NCBI GenBank assembly: GCA_903895005.1
Contig: CAITSH010000298.1
Location: 1-31,545 of the forward strand
DNA: 31,545 bases
DNA from: an uncultured Pseudomonadota bacterium
GTDB lineage: Bacteria; Pseudomonadota; Gammaproteobacteria; Burkholderiales; SG8-39
Direction: 5' to 3'
The notes beneath the pieces were generated by a model. The model did no database searches. It worked only from the letters and a program-made list of their open reading frames with translations, and was not told where the DNA came from. Below, piece after piece: positions 16,275 through 25,238 of this stretch. Both the position numbers and the translations under genes were made by a program. Within the stretch, counting starts at the first letter, position 1. Each line of letters opens with the position of its first letter.

Positions 16275-17777
16275 ATGGACATGACTTCTGGCATGCTGAA
16301 TGTGCTTGGCTACGGGCTGGGCACTGTCATTGGTTTTTTCATTATCGCGACTCTGGTGGTCTGGTTTATCCAGGACATCACCCAGAAAAAGCATACGGTG
16401 CTGCGCAATTATCCCGTGATAGGCCGCCTGCGCTACAAGATGGAAGAACTGGGCGAGTATTTCCGACAGTACTTTTTCATGGGCGACAGAGATGAACTTC
16501 CTTTCAACCGCGCGACGCGCGGCTGGGTTTATCGCCTGGCCAAGAACGAGGGCGGCATCATCGGATTCGGCTCTACCAGCGACATGAGCGAGCCCGGCTC
16601 GGTGCTATTTGTAAATGCGCCGTATCCGGTGCTCGACGAGGACCGACTGCCTACGCCATCGCTCGTTATCGGTGCGGGATATTGCGAGAACCCCTTTCTC
16701 GCCCATTCGATCATGAATATCAGCGGCATGAGTTACGGGGCGATTTCCGCGCCGGCGGTGCGCGCGCTTTCTTACGGTGCCGCCGAGGCTGGGTGCTGGA
16801 TGGATACGGGGGAGGGGGGGCTTTCCCCGCATCACCTTGAGGGCAAATGCGACGTGATGATGCAAATCGGCACGGCGCGCTACGGCATCCGTGATGAAGC
16901 CGGAAATTTTTCACCCGAAAAGGCGAAAGAGATCGCTCGGCACGTCAAGGCCTTCGAGATCAAGTTGTCACAGGGTGCGAAGCCGGGAAAGGGCGGCGTA
17001 CTGCCTGCAGGCAAGGTAACCGAGGAGATTGCGCGCATTCGCGGCATTCCGGTGCATCAGGATTCGATCAGCCCGAACCGGCATACGGACATCGCCAACG
17101 TCGATCAGTTGCTCGATAAGATCGCCTATGTGCGTGAGCTCACCGGGCGTCCGGTCGGGGTGAAGACCGCGATTGGCGGCTGGCAATTTATGAACGAGCT
17201 GTGTGACGCGGTCAACCGCCGCGGGCTTGAGTATGCACCGGACTTTCTTGCAATCGACGGTGGCGAGGGCGGGTCGGGTGCCGCGCCGCAGGCGCTGATG
17301 GATCACATGGCCTTGTCCATCAACGAGGCTTTGCCACGAGTGGTCGATTCGCTTATTGAATCGGGCCTGCGCGAACGGGTTCGTGTCATTGCGGCCGGAA
17401 AGTTGGTGACATCTGCTCGCGCAGCTTGGGCCTTGTGTGTCGGCGCCGATTTCGTCAACACGGCGCGCGGGTTCATGTTTTCACTCGGTTGCATCCAGGC
17501 CATGCGTTGCCACCAGAACACCTGTCCGACGGGCGTCGCAACGCACAACCACCGCCTGCAGCGCGGCCTCGTCGTGGAGGAGAAATACAAGCGTGTCGCG
17601 AATTACGCCATCGGCATGAACAAGGAAATCGACATGATTGCCCACTCGTGCGGCTGCCGCCACGCGCGCGAGCTTCGCCGCGAACATGTCCGACTGGTAC
17701 AGACGGCGGGGCAGACTATCGCCATGAACATGCTGCATCCCTATCCGCAGGCCGGAACGGCGCAAAAAGCGTTCTGA
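16275..17777 (+). CDS. Membrane-anchored FMN-binding glutamate synthase-family protein
   Basis: This 500-residue protein combines an N-terminal transmembrane helix (about residues 13-33) with a single-domain version of the glutamate synthase FMN barrel (about 80-470). The barrel shows ISGMSYGAISAPAVRAL, the glycine-rich GEGGLSPHH and IDGGEGGSGAAP near 330, and a C-x5-C-x4-C set (Cys406, Cys412, Cys417) that matches the 3Fe-4S ligands of GltB. The amidotransferase domain and the partner subunit are absent, so it is probably not a working glutamate synthase. Related proteins are annotated as FMN-binding glutamate synthase family; their reaction is not established. A run of eight G lies at the ribosome site just before the start. 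It appears to be a single-gene unit. Confidence 0.88.
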   Translation: MDMTSGMLNVLGYGLGTVIGFFIIATLVVWFIQDITQKKHTVLRNYPVIGRLRYKMEELGEYFRQYFFMGDRDELPFNRATRGWVYRLAKNEGGIIGFGSTSDMSEPGSVLFVNAPYPVLDEDRLPTPSLVIGAGYCENPFLAHSIMNISGMSYGAISAPAVRALSYGAAEAGCWMDTGEGGLSPHHLEGKCDVMMQIGTARYGIRDEAGNFSPEKAKEIARHVKAFEIKLSQGAKPGKGGVLPAGKVTEEIARIRGIPVHQDSISPNRHTDIANVDQLLDKIAYVRELTGRPVGVKTAIGGWQFMNELCDAVNRRGLEYAPDFLAIDGGEGGSGAAPQALMDHMALSINEALPRVVDSLIESGLRERVRVIAAGKLVTSARAAWALCVGADFVNTARGFMFSLGCIQAMRCHQNTCPTGVATHNHRLQRGLVVEEKYKRVANYAIGMNKEIDMIAHSCGCRHARELRREHVRLVQTAGQTIAMNMLHPYPQAGTAQKAF

Positions 17778-17837
17778 ACCGCACGGGTGCAGGTTGGAAA
17801 GCCACGCCTGGAAAGGGCTTCCGGGTGGTTCGCTATT

Positions 17838-19592
17838 TCATTCGGTGACCAGGCTGCCGCCTTGCAGGCCGGGCTGCAGCACGATCTGCCGGCCATGGAA
17901 GGCGCGTACGCTGGGCCGGTGGGCGATGCTGACGATCGTTGTTTTTGGCAGTCGTTCGATCAACAGCGCATACATGGCGGTTTCCAGCTTCTCATCCAGC
18001 GATGCAGTCGCCTCATCGAGGAAGAGCCAGTCCGGCTCATGCAGTAGGGCGCGTGCCACGGCCAGTCGCTGTTGTTCCCCGAGGCTCAATCGCATTGCCC
18101 AGCTCTGGCGTTCATCCAGTTGCGCGGCAAGCGGTTCAAGCTCGCAGGCACGCAGGACATCGGCTATGTCTGCATCGTCAAACCGTCCGGGAGGCGCCGG
18201 GTAGCAGACTGCGTCGCGCAGGCTGCCCATTGGAATGTAAGGCCGCTGCGGCAGAAAAAGAACACGCGCGCCCTTTGGTATGGAGATCCGGCCATTGCCG
18301 TAGGGCCATATGCCCGCGATGGCGCGAAACAGCGTGCTCTTGCCGCTGCCCGACGGGCCGCTCAGCAGCACGCGTTCAGCGGCACCGAACGTGAACGAGG
18401 CGCTGTCGAGTATCACGCGGCCGGCCGCACCGTCCACTCCCGGCAGCGCCAGGTTCAGGCCGTCGGCGCTGATCGTCGCGATGTCCCCGCCGATGACTTC
18501 GATTCCCGTATGTTGCGCGGCTTCTGAGGTTGCGGAGGCCAGGGCGATGTGAAAACTCAATAGCCGGTCGACGCTGGCTCGCCAGTTGGCGAGTGATCCG
18601 TAGCTTGAAACAAACCAGGACAAGGCACCCTGCACCTGCCCGAATGCCGAGGCGATCTGCATAAGACCGCCTAGCGGCATCGCACCGGTAAAGTAGCGCG
18701 GCGCGGCGACGATAAACGGGAAGATGATCGCGATCTGGCTGTATGCCGATGTAAATCCGGTCAGCCGCTTGGTGTAACGCATCAGTTCCCACCAGTTGCC
18801 GCGGATCCGCTCGAAGCGCGTGAGTAGTCCGCTTTTTTCTGCGTCCTCCCCGCGATACATGGCGACTCCCTCGGCGTTTTCGCGCAGGCGCACGAGATTG
18901 AAACGAAAGTCGGCCTCAAAGCGTTCCTGTTGAAAGTTGAGCCCGATCAGCGGGCGACCGACGTAGTGCGTGATTACGCTACCCGCAACGGCATAGATCA
19001 CCGCCGCCCAGACCATGTATCCGGGAACCGTGACTTCGGTTGCGCCAAGCATGAAAGAGATGGGCCCCGAGATGGTCCACAGGATGGATACGAAGGTGAC
19101 CAGCGTGACGACAGAGGAGAGCAGCCCGAGCGAAAGTCCGAGTGTCCCGCTGGTAAACAGTCTCAGGTCCTCCGCGATGCGCTGGTCCGGGTTGTCCGTG
19201 CCCCGGCGATCCAGTTCGATCCGGTAATAAACCTGCTTTGCCATCCAGGTCGACGTGTATTCGCGCGTGAGCCAAGCGCGCCAGCGCATCTCGAGCATTT
19301 GTGTGAGATAGAGCTTGTAAATCGCGACTGCGATGAACATGACCGCAAGAAAGGAAAAATACAGAATCAAGTCGCGAAAATCAGCGGCGCTTTTTTGTTC
19401 AAGCGCGTTGTAGAAATCGCGATTCCAGTCGTTGAACAGCACGTCCAGATAGACCAGGCCCAGGGTGAGGGCGATGATGGCAACAAGCAGGCTCCACGCC
19501 GTGCGGCGCTCCTCGGAGCGCCAGTATGGACTGGCCAATTGCCACACGCGCGCCGGAAGGTGTCTGGCGGATATGTGCAGGTGCTGGGACAT
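17838..19592 (-). CDS. ABC transporter, fused permease-ATPase (SbmA/YddA/ABCD type)
   Basis: This 584-residue half-transporter joins a membrane domain (about residues 30-350, with some five or six helices and the NPDQRIAEDLRLF block near 155) to an ATPase domain. Walker A is GPSGSGKST at about 412-420, the signature is LSLGEQQRLAVARALL near 502, and Walker B is WLFLDEATASLD near 522. The membrane domain is of the type shared by SbmA/BacA, YddA and peroxisomal ABCD proteins. These move peptides, vitamin-like molecules or acyl-CoA; the substrate here cannot be told. It should act as a homodimer in the inner membrane. The gene converges with the FMN protein gene, 60 bases away, and no partner gene is adjacent. 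Confidence 0.9.
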   Translation of the reverse strand: MSQHLHISARHLPARVWQLASPYWRSEERRTAWSLLVAIIALTLGLVYLDVLFNDWNRDFYNALEQKSAADFRDLILYFSFLAVMFIAVAIYKLYLTQMLEMRWRAWLTREYTSTWMAKQVYYRIELDRRGTDNPDQRIAEDLRLFTSGTLGLSLGLLSSVVTLVTFVSILWTISGPISFMLGATEVTVPGYMVWAAVIYAVAGSVITHYVGRPLIGLNFQQERFEADFRFNLVRLRENAEGVAMYRGEDAEKSGLLTRFERIRGNWWELMRYTKRLTGFTSAYSQIAIIFPFIVAAPRYFTGAMPLGGLMQIASAFGQVQGALSWFVSSYGSLANWRASVDRLLSFHIALASATSEAAQHTGIEVIGGDIATISADGLNLALPGVDGAAGRVILDSASFTFGAAERVLLSGPSGSGKSTLFRAIAGIWPYGNGRISIPKGARVLFLPQRPYIPMGSLRDAVCYPAPPGRFDDADIADVLRACELEPLAAQLDERQSWAMRLSLGEQQRLAVARALLHEPDWLFLDEATASLDEKLETAMYALLIERLPKTTIVSIAHRPSVRAFHGRQIVLQPGLQGGSLVTE

Positions 19593-19742
19593 GCGGGGGA
19601 CCTTTTCTGGAGCGCCGCGATTCGTGATGGCGGCCGGTGTAAATCAGTGCGTGTGAGTCAGTAGATCAGTGAATCAGCGGTTTGGTACATTGGCGTGAAT
19701 CGGGGCGGGATCGGATGTGTGGCAGGCTTTGTGCGAATCAGT

Positions 19743-21245
19743 TCACCGTGTGGACGTATTGCTGTCACGCCGGTTGATCACGCTGCGGATTGCGTCGGCA
19801 ACCTCGCCAGCGGTCAGACCCACGGGACCGGTGCCTGCAGCCACCAGGGCATCCGCCGCGGCGCCGTGCAGGTGCACGGCGAGCAGGAGGGCTTGTCCGG
19901 CTTCATAACCCTGCGCAAGAAGGCTGCCCGAAAGGCCGGCCAGCACGTCGCCCATGCCGGCGGTTGCCATGCCCGGATTCCCCGAGGCATTGATCCACCA
20001 GCGGCCGTCTGGTGCGGCGATGATGCTGCCGTTACCCTTGAGCACCACGTAAGCCCCGGTTTTGCGGGTCAGGTTCAAAGCCGCAGCGATGCGGTCGGCC
20101 TGGACATCGGCGGTTTCCGTTTGAAGAAGGCGCGCCGCCTCCGCGGGGTGCGGCGTCAGCAGGGTGGGGTGGCGGCGTTTTGCCAGCGCCATCTGCAAGG
20201 GGCGTTCGGTTGCGACAAGGTTGAGCGCATCGGCATCCAGAACAAGCGGGATCTCCAGCGCGAGTGCGCGTTTGAGCGCCTTGCTGGCGGCATCGCGCTT
20301 GCCCATGCCGGGGCCGGCGACCAGCGCAGAAAGGCCTTCTTCATCAAGAAGCGCGAGGGGCGTGCGCAGCATCAACTCCGGCTGCATGTAGTCAACACAA
20401 GGCGGCTGGTCTGTCAGAAGTCCCAGGAAAACCTTTCCCGCTCCCGATTTGACGGCGGCGCGTCCCGCAAGGAGCGCGGCGCCCGTCATGCCGGCGCTGC
20501 CGCCAAGAATGCCGAGTGTGCCGGCTTTGCCCTTATGAAAGTTTCGCGGGCGGGAATGTAGCATCTCGAGAACGCGGAAGTCTGCCAAGTACCCAGGCGC
20601 GGGAGCCAGGGCTGCCGCGTTCAGTCCGAGCTCCGCGACGCGCAGTGCGCCGCAATGATCGGGACCGTCCAGCGTGAGCAGGCCCGGTTTTAGAGCGATG
20701 AAGGTAATGGTGTGCGAGGCTTTTACAACGCGGCCCAGCGCCCTCCCGGTGTCGCTGTTGAGTCCGCTGGGACAGTCCAGCGCGAGTACGCGCGTACCGT
20801 TGTTGGCAAGCGCATTGATCTGCTGCACGAGGTCGGCATGCAGGCCGGAGAGCGGGCGGCTCAGCCCGATTCCAAAGAGCCCGTCTATGGCGAGGCTGAA
20901 CCGCGTCCCGGACGGGATGGTATCGGCAAGGGCACCGCCAACCGATTCCCACTTTGCCATTGCCTCGGCCGCATCGGGCGGCAGTTTGCCGCGTTCTCCG
21001 GCGAACACCAGGCATACCCGGTAGAACCATCGTTTGAGATGAACCGCCGCCTCGAAGGCGTCACCGCCGTTATTTCCCGGCCCGGCGAGCACCAGGATAT
21101 CTTTCCCCTTAGCCAGTTCGCGTGCAAACTCCGCTGCTGCGAGGCCCGCCTGCGCCATCAGAGGTGGTGTGCTTGCTTGGGCTGCCTGCTCCAGATAGCG
21201 GATGCCGGCAGCGGGGTAAAGTGGAAGTAGAATGGGGTCTGTCAT
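19743..21245 (-). CDS. nnr: Bifunctional NAD(P)HX epimerase/dehydratase
   Basis: This 500-residue metabolite-repair enzyme has two domains in the YjeF order. The N-terminal epimerase (about residues 1-210) carries AGPGNNGGDAF at 54-64. The C-terminal ribokinase-like dehydratase (about 225-500) carries HKGKAGTLGILGGSAGMTGAA, TPHPAEAARLL and GNPGMATAGMGDVLAG (about 419-434). It restores hydrated NADH and NADPH to the normal form using ADP or ATP. The length is typical. It lies 150 bases upstream of the ABC transporter gene on the same strand, and divergent from the dioxygenase gene. Both halves look intact, so both activities are expected. Confidence 0.94.
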   Translation of the reverse strand: MTDPILLPLYPAAGIRYLEQAAQASTPPLMAQAGLAAAEFARELAKGKDILVLAGPGNNGGDAFEAAVHLKRWFYRVCLVFAGERGKLPPDAAEAMAKWESVGGALADTIPSGTRFSLAIDGLFGIGLSRPLSGLHADLVQQINALANNGTRVLALDCPSGLNSDTGRALGRVVKASHTITFIALKPGLLTLDGPDHCGALRVAELGLNAAALAPAPGYLADFRVLEMLHSRPRNFHKGKAGTLGILGGSAGMTGAALLAGRAAVKSGAGKVFLGLLTDQPPCVDYMQPELMLRTPLALLDEEGLSALVAGPGMGKRDAASKALKRALALEIPLVLDADALNLVATERPLQMALAKRRHPTLLTPHPAEAARLLQTETADVQADRIAAALNLTRKTGAYVVLKGNGSIIAAPDGRWWINASGNPGMATAGMGDVLAGLSGSLLAQGYEAGQALLLAVHLHGAAADALVAAGTGPVGLTAGEVADAIRSVINRRDSNTSTR

Positions 21246-21394
21246 GCAGGGACGCCGTAAGAGCGCCTAATGATAGCGTGGACCCGCCGCATCCGCTGAT
21301 TGACGCAGCGCGTGTGTTCTGTCGGTGTATGGCGGGTGGTTGCGATGATTTCCGGGGCGGTACTCCCGCACCGGGCTCGTAGGAGGAGGCAGGG

Positions 21395-22267
21395 ATGGCA
21401 ACAGTAACGCCCAGCGGCGCGATTCTGGGCGCGCGTATCGACGGTATTGATCTCGCGCAGGCGCTTTCGCAGCAGGATTTTGATCTCGTCCTCGAATCGC
21501 TGGGGCGCTACGGCGTGGTCCGGTTTCCGGCGCAGCACCTGACGCCGCTCCAGCTCAAGGATTTCGCGTCGCGCTTTGGCAAGCTCGAAATCAACGTCGC
21601 CAATGCGTTCCAGGAGCCGGGTCATCCGGAGGTCATGGTGCTCTCCAATATTGTCGAGAACGGCAAGCCCATCGGCTTGTCCGATGCCGGACAGGACTGG
21701 CATACCGACATGTCCTACAGCCGCATGATTGCATTCGCGAACGTGCTCTATGGGCTGAAGATTCCGCGCCGCGACGGCGTCGCGCTCGGTGCAACCGAGT
21801 TTTGCAACATGCACGCGGCCTACGAGGGATTGCCCGACGAGATCAAGCGCCGGCTCGAGGGCATGACAGTGCTGCATGACTTCAATAAATTCTGGGAAAC
21901 CATGCGGCGTGAAAAGGGCAGCAAGCGTCCGCCGCTCACCGAGGCGCAGCGCAAGGCCAAGCCGCCGGTGTCCCATCCGGTGTTCCTGACGCATCCGATC
22001 ACGGGGCGCAAGGTGTTGTACGCCAACCCCGGCTACTCCATCCGGATCAACGAGCTTCCTGAAGACGAAAGCGCGCGGATGCTCGACTACCTGTTCGCGC
22101 ACCAGTTGCAGGACCAGTATCGCTATGTTTCACGCTGGGAGGAGGGGGATGTGCTGATGTGGGAGAACATGGGCACCATCCACAATGCCGTGGCCGATTA
22201 TCGGGCAGATGAGCCTCGCCTGATCAAGCGCTGCCAGGTGATGGCGACGATGTTTTTCGAAGAGTAA
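21395..22267 (+). CDS. TauD/TfdA-family 2-oxoglutarate dioxygenase
   Basis: This 290-residue non-haem iron enzyme shows the facial triad His103-x-Asp105 (WHTDMSY) and His263 (MGTIHNAVADYR), with Arg275 or Arg279 available for 2-oxoglutarate. A strong ribosome site AGGAGG (21381-21386) precedes the ATG. The family includes taurine, alkylsulfate and 2,4-D dioxygenases. Here the substrate is not known; the only neighbour on its strand is a Bug-type binding protein 69 bases downstream, which suggests that the pair handles the same imported carboxylate or aromatic compound. The family assignment is firm and the pairing is an inference from spacing. Confidence 0.9.
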   Translation: MATVTPSGAILGARIDGIDLAQALSQQDFDLVLESLGRYGVVRFPAQHLTPLQLKDFASRFGKLEINVANAFQEPGHPEVMVLSNIVENGKPIGLSDAGQDWHTDMSYSRMIAFANVLYGLKIPRRDGVALGATEFCNMHAAYEGLPDEIKRRLEGMTVLHDFNKFWETMRREKGSKRPPLTEAQRKAKPPVSHPVFLTHPITGRKVLYANPGYSIRINELPEDESARMLDYLFAHQLQDQYRYVSRWEEGDVLMWENMGTIHNAVADYRADEPRLIKRCQVMATMFFEE

Positions 22268-22336
22268 TTAAAAATGACGTCCGCCGGGGCGCAACAGCAT
22301 TGCGTAATAACGCGGCGGAACAAAATAGGGGGAGTT

Positions 22337-23332
22337 ATGAACACATATTTAAAAGCGCGGGTTTGCTCGGTGTGCGCTGCATTGGTCGCTGTATTTTCCA
22401 GTGCCTTCGCTTCGCAGTCGCTGGCGCAGGACTATCCGACCAAACCGATCAAGCTCATCGTAGGCTTTGCCGCCGGCGGCCCGACGGATGTGATTGCCCG
22501 TGTAATGGCGCAGGACATGAGCGTATCGCTCGGCCAGTCGGTGATCGTCGAGAACCGCCCGGGTGCCAACGCCATTATTGCGACCGAGGCTGTGGCACGG
22601 TCGGCACCGGACGGTTACACCATCCTGTTTTCCTCACTGTCGCTGCTGGTTAATCCGCTGCTCGTTGACAGCAAGGCCAAGTACGATCCCTTCCGGGATT
22701 TTGCGCCGATAGGCAACGCGGCGTTGCTGCCGATGATCGTGGTGACCGCGGCGGGCTCCCCATTCAATTCGATGAAAGATCTTGTGGCGCTTGCCAAGAG
22801 CAAGCCCGGGGAGGTGAGTTATGGTACGTCTGGCATCGGCGGTTCGTCCCATCTTGCCGGCGCCATGCTTGAGAACATGACGGGCACGAAAATGATCAAT
22901 GTCCCTTTCAAGGGAAACGGCCCGGCGCTCGCCGAAGTAATGTCCGGCCGCGTGAGCTTCATGTTTTATCCGGTGGTCGGAATCGCCGACCAGATCGCCG
23001 GGAAAAAGCTAAAGGCACTGTCCCTGGGGATGGCCAAACCCAGCCCGGACTTCCCCGGCATACCGACTATGCAGGAGGCCGGATTGTCGGGGCTGGAGGC
23101 CACGGCGCCCTGGGTGGGTATGCTGGCGCCGGCCGGCACGCCGGCGGCAATCGTCAGCAAACTCGCCGGCGAAATGCGCAAATCGCTTTCCAAGCCTGAA
23201 ACAATAGAGCGCATGAAGGGGCTGGGCGCGCTTGTGGTCACGGATACGCCGGCCGAATTTGCCGCTTTCCTGAAAAAAGACAATGAGCGCTGGGAGCGCG
23301 TCATCAAGGCCTCGGGCGTCAAGGCCGAATGA
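22337..23332 (+). CDS. Bug-family (TctC-like) solute-binding protein
   Basis: This 331-residue periplasmic binding protein belongs to the tripartite tricarboxylate transporter group, greatly expanded in Burkholderiales. The start ATG 22337 is chosen because a GGGGGAG site precedes it and a clear signal peptide follows (about residues 1-30, cleavage near SLAQD). The mature part begins YPTKPIKLIVGFAAGGPTDVIAR, the family signature, and later has the VPFKGNGPALAEVMSGRVSFMF block. No TctA or TctB permease gene is in the window, which is common for Bug proteins. It is likely co-transcribed with the dioxygenase gene. It ends 25 bases from the convergent dctM gene. Ligand unknown. Confidence 0.93.
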   Translation: MNTYLKARVCSVCAALVAVFSSAFASQSLAQDYPTKPIKLIVGFAAGGPTDVIARVMAQDMSVSLGQSVIVENRPGANAIIATEAVARSAPDGYTILFSSLSLLVNPLLVDSKAKYDPFRDFAPIGNAALLPMIVVTAAGSPFNSMKDLVALAKSKPGEVSYGTSGIGGSSHLAGAMLENMTGTKMINVPFKGNGPALAEVMSGRVSFMFYPVVGIADQIAGKKLKALSLGMAKPSPDFPGIPTMQEAGLSGLEATAPWVGMLAPAGTPAAIVSKLAGEMRKSLSKPETIERMKGLGALVVTDTPAEFAAFLKKDNERWERVIKASGVKAE

Positions 23333-23356
23333 CCCTCGCTGGTCGGTGCAGAGGCC

Positions 23357-24667
23357 TTATTTGCTGGCGCCCATGACGTAGTCGGGGAACCAGGTCACGG
23401 TCGCCGGGAACACGGTGATCACCGCTATGCAGATCACCAGGCAGACAAAAAACGGTATCGAGCACTTGGCGATGTAGTTACTGTCCTTGCCGGTCATGTT
23501 CTGCAGCACGAAGAGGTTGAAGCCGACCGGGGGCGTGACCTCGGCGATCTCGACCAGCAGCACGATGAATATGCCAAACCATACCAGGTCGAATCCGGCC
23601 TTCTGGATCATTGGCAGCACCACGGTGGCGGTGAGCACGATCATCGAAATGCCATCCAGCGCCGTTCCCAGCAGGATGTACAGCACGCACAGGACGCCGA
23701 TCAGCGCATAGGGGCTCAAGCCCATCGCTCCGACCCACTCGGCAAGCGCGCGCGGAATGCCGGTAAAGGCCATGGTCATGCTGAGGAAGGACGCCCCGGC
23801 AAGGATGAACATGATCATGCACGACACCCGCGTGGCGCCCATCAGGCTGTCGAGGAAGTTCTGCCATGTCAGCGATTTGCTCCACCAGGCGATCGCGAGC
23901 GAGCCAAGGACGCCAAAGGCGGCACATTCGGTCGCGGTGGCCCAGCCTGCGATCAGCACCCAGACGATGAATACGATCAGCAGTGTGCATGGAATCAGGT
24001 TGCCGGATTTGCGCAGTTTTTCCATGAAGCTCATGTCCGCGTCCGGTGGCGGTGTCTTTTCCGGGTTGCGTACGGCCCACCAGACGATGTACCCGGAGAA
24101 CAAGGCCATCAGGATGAAGCCGGGGATGAATCCGGCAAGGAAGATACGGATGATGGAGGCGTCGGCCGCAACGGCATAGACCACCATCGTGATCGAGGGC
24201 GGTATCAATATGCCCAGGGTTCCCGCGGTGGCGAGCGAGCCTAGCGCAATTTTTTCATCGTAGCCGCGCTTCATCAGCTCGGGCAGGGCGACCTTTGCGA
24301 TGGTCGCGCATGTTGCGGCTGACGAGCCCGACACTGATCCGAAAATGCCGCAGCCCAGGATGGTGGTGTGCATCAGGCGACCCGGCACTTTATTCAGCCA
24401 GGGCGACAGGCCTTCAAACATTTCTTCCGATAGCTTGGTGCGGAACAGGATTTCGCCCATCCAGATGAACATGGGCAGTGCGGCGAGTGTCCAGGAGGCG
24501 TTGGAACCCCAGAACGCCGTGAACAGGTTTTTCCCCGGTGGCGTATTCGTGAAAAACGCCATGCCGATCCAGCCGCAAATGGCGAGGGTCATGGCGATCC
24601 AGACGCCGCCCGACAAAAGCAGGAACATCAGGAACAGCAGCAGACCGCCTATCTGGACGAGTTCCAT
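23357..24667 (-). CDS. dctM: TRAP transporter large permease DctM
   Basis: This 436-residue inner-membrane protein has about twelve hydrophobic helices and family blocks such as GCGIFGSVSGSSAATCATIAK, LGILIPPSITMVVYAV and EVTPPVGFNLFVL. It is the sodium-driven transport subunit of a TRAP carboxylate transporter. It follows dctQ with a seven-base gap and is the last gene of the dctP-dctQ-dctM unit. The length and motifs are normal, so the transporter is probably working. The substrate is suggested only by the neighbouring catabolic genes. Confidence 0.95.
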   Translation of the reverse strand: MELVQIGGLLLFLMFLLLSGGVWIAMTLAICGWIGMAFFTNTPPGKNLFTAFWGSNASWTLAALPMFIWMGEILFRTKLSEEMFEGLSPWLNKVPGRLMHTTILGCGIFGSVSGSSAATCATIAKVALPELMKRGYDEKIALGSLATAGTLGILIPPSITMVVYAVAADASIIRIFLAGFIPGFILMALFSGYIVWWAVRNPEKTPPPDADMSFMEKLRKSGNLIPCTLLIVFIVWVLIAGWATATECAAFGVLGSLAIAWWSKSLTWQNFLDSLMGATRVSCMIMFILAGASFLSMTMAFTGIPRALAEWVGAMGLSPYALIGVLCVLYILLGTALDGISMIVLTATVVLPMIQKAGFDLVWFGIFIVLLVEIAEVTPPVGFNLFVLQNMTGKDSNYIAKCSIPFFVCLVICIAVITVFPATVTWFPDYVMGASK

Positions 24668-24674
24668 GCTTTAC

Positions 24675-25208
24675 CTAGACATCCTCTGTAAAGTCGCCGC
24701 GCGCATGCCGTTCCTCGACCGCTAGGACATAGCCGGGGCGGTTGCCGCGCAATACGGTCACCAACTCATCGAGCACGGCGACCAGCAACAAAATGGCGCC
24801 GACGACAAAACTCATTTGCGGCACCCAGAGCGATACGACGATGAGGCCGTTGGACATGTCGTGGAACAGCCAGCTCTCGTAGGTGAATTTGCAGGCCCAA
24901 AATGCGAGGTAGCCGACAAAGGTGACGGCGATGGCGAGCGAGATGATTTCGAAGACATGTCGCGGCCTCGGGCCGAGGTTTTCAAGGAGCAGGCCGACGC
25001 GCACAAAGTCGCCGCGCTTGAAGGTGTGTGCCATGCCAAGAAAAGCCGAGGCGGCGCAGAACCAGGCGACGAGGTCGTCGGAGCCGCCTGTGCGAAAGCC
25101 CAGCTCGCGCATGGCGCTTGCCCCCACCATCACGACGAAAATCGCAAAAACAAAAAACGCCGCAAGATAGCCCGCGGCGTCGTAGAGAAAGTTAAGGGTA
25201 CGGCGCAT
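24675..25208 (-). CDS. dctQ: TRAP transporter small permease DctQ
   Basis: This 177-residue membrane protein has four helices (about residues 10-33, 48-62, 90-110 and 128-152), the standard DctQ plan. It carries the RRTLNFLYDAAGYLAAFF start and an R-x-GDFVRVGLLLENL block after helix 2 that is frequent in the family. It scaffolds DctM and docks the binding protein DctP. It lies 30 bases after dctP and seven bases before dctM on the same strand, so the three subunits should be made together. Confidence 0.92.
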   Translation of the reverse strand: MRRTLNFLYDAAGYLAAFFVFAIFVVMVGASAMRELGFRTGGSDDLVAWFCAASAFLGMAHTFKRGDFVRVGLLLENLGPRPRHVFEIISLAIAVTFVGYLAFWACKFTYESWLFHDMSNGLIVVSLWVPQMSFVVGAILLLVAVLDELVTVLRGNRPGYVLAVEERHARGDFTEDV

Positions 25209-25238
25209 GTTGTTGTTATGGAGTCGCCGTACGCCGGA

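Noticed and set aside
19695..20561. A 288-residue open frame on the + strand opposite the NAD(P)HX repair gene
   Set aside because: The - strand gene has both conserved YjeF domains here; the + frame lacks any domain.
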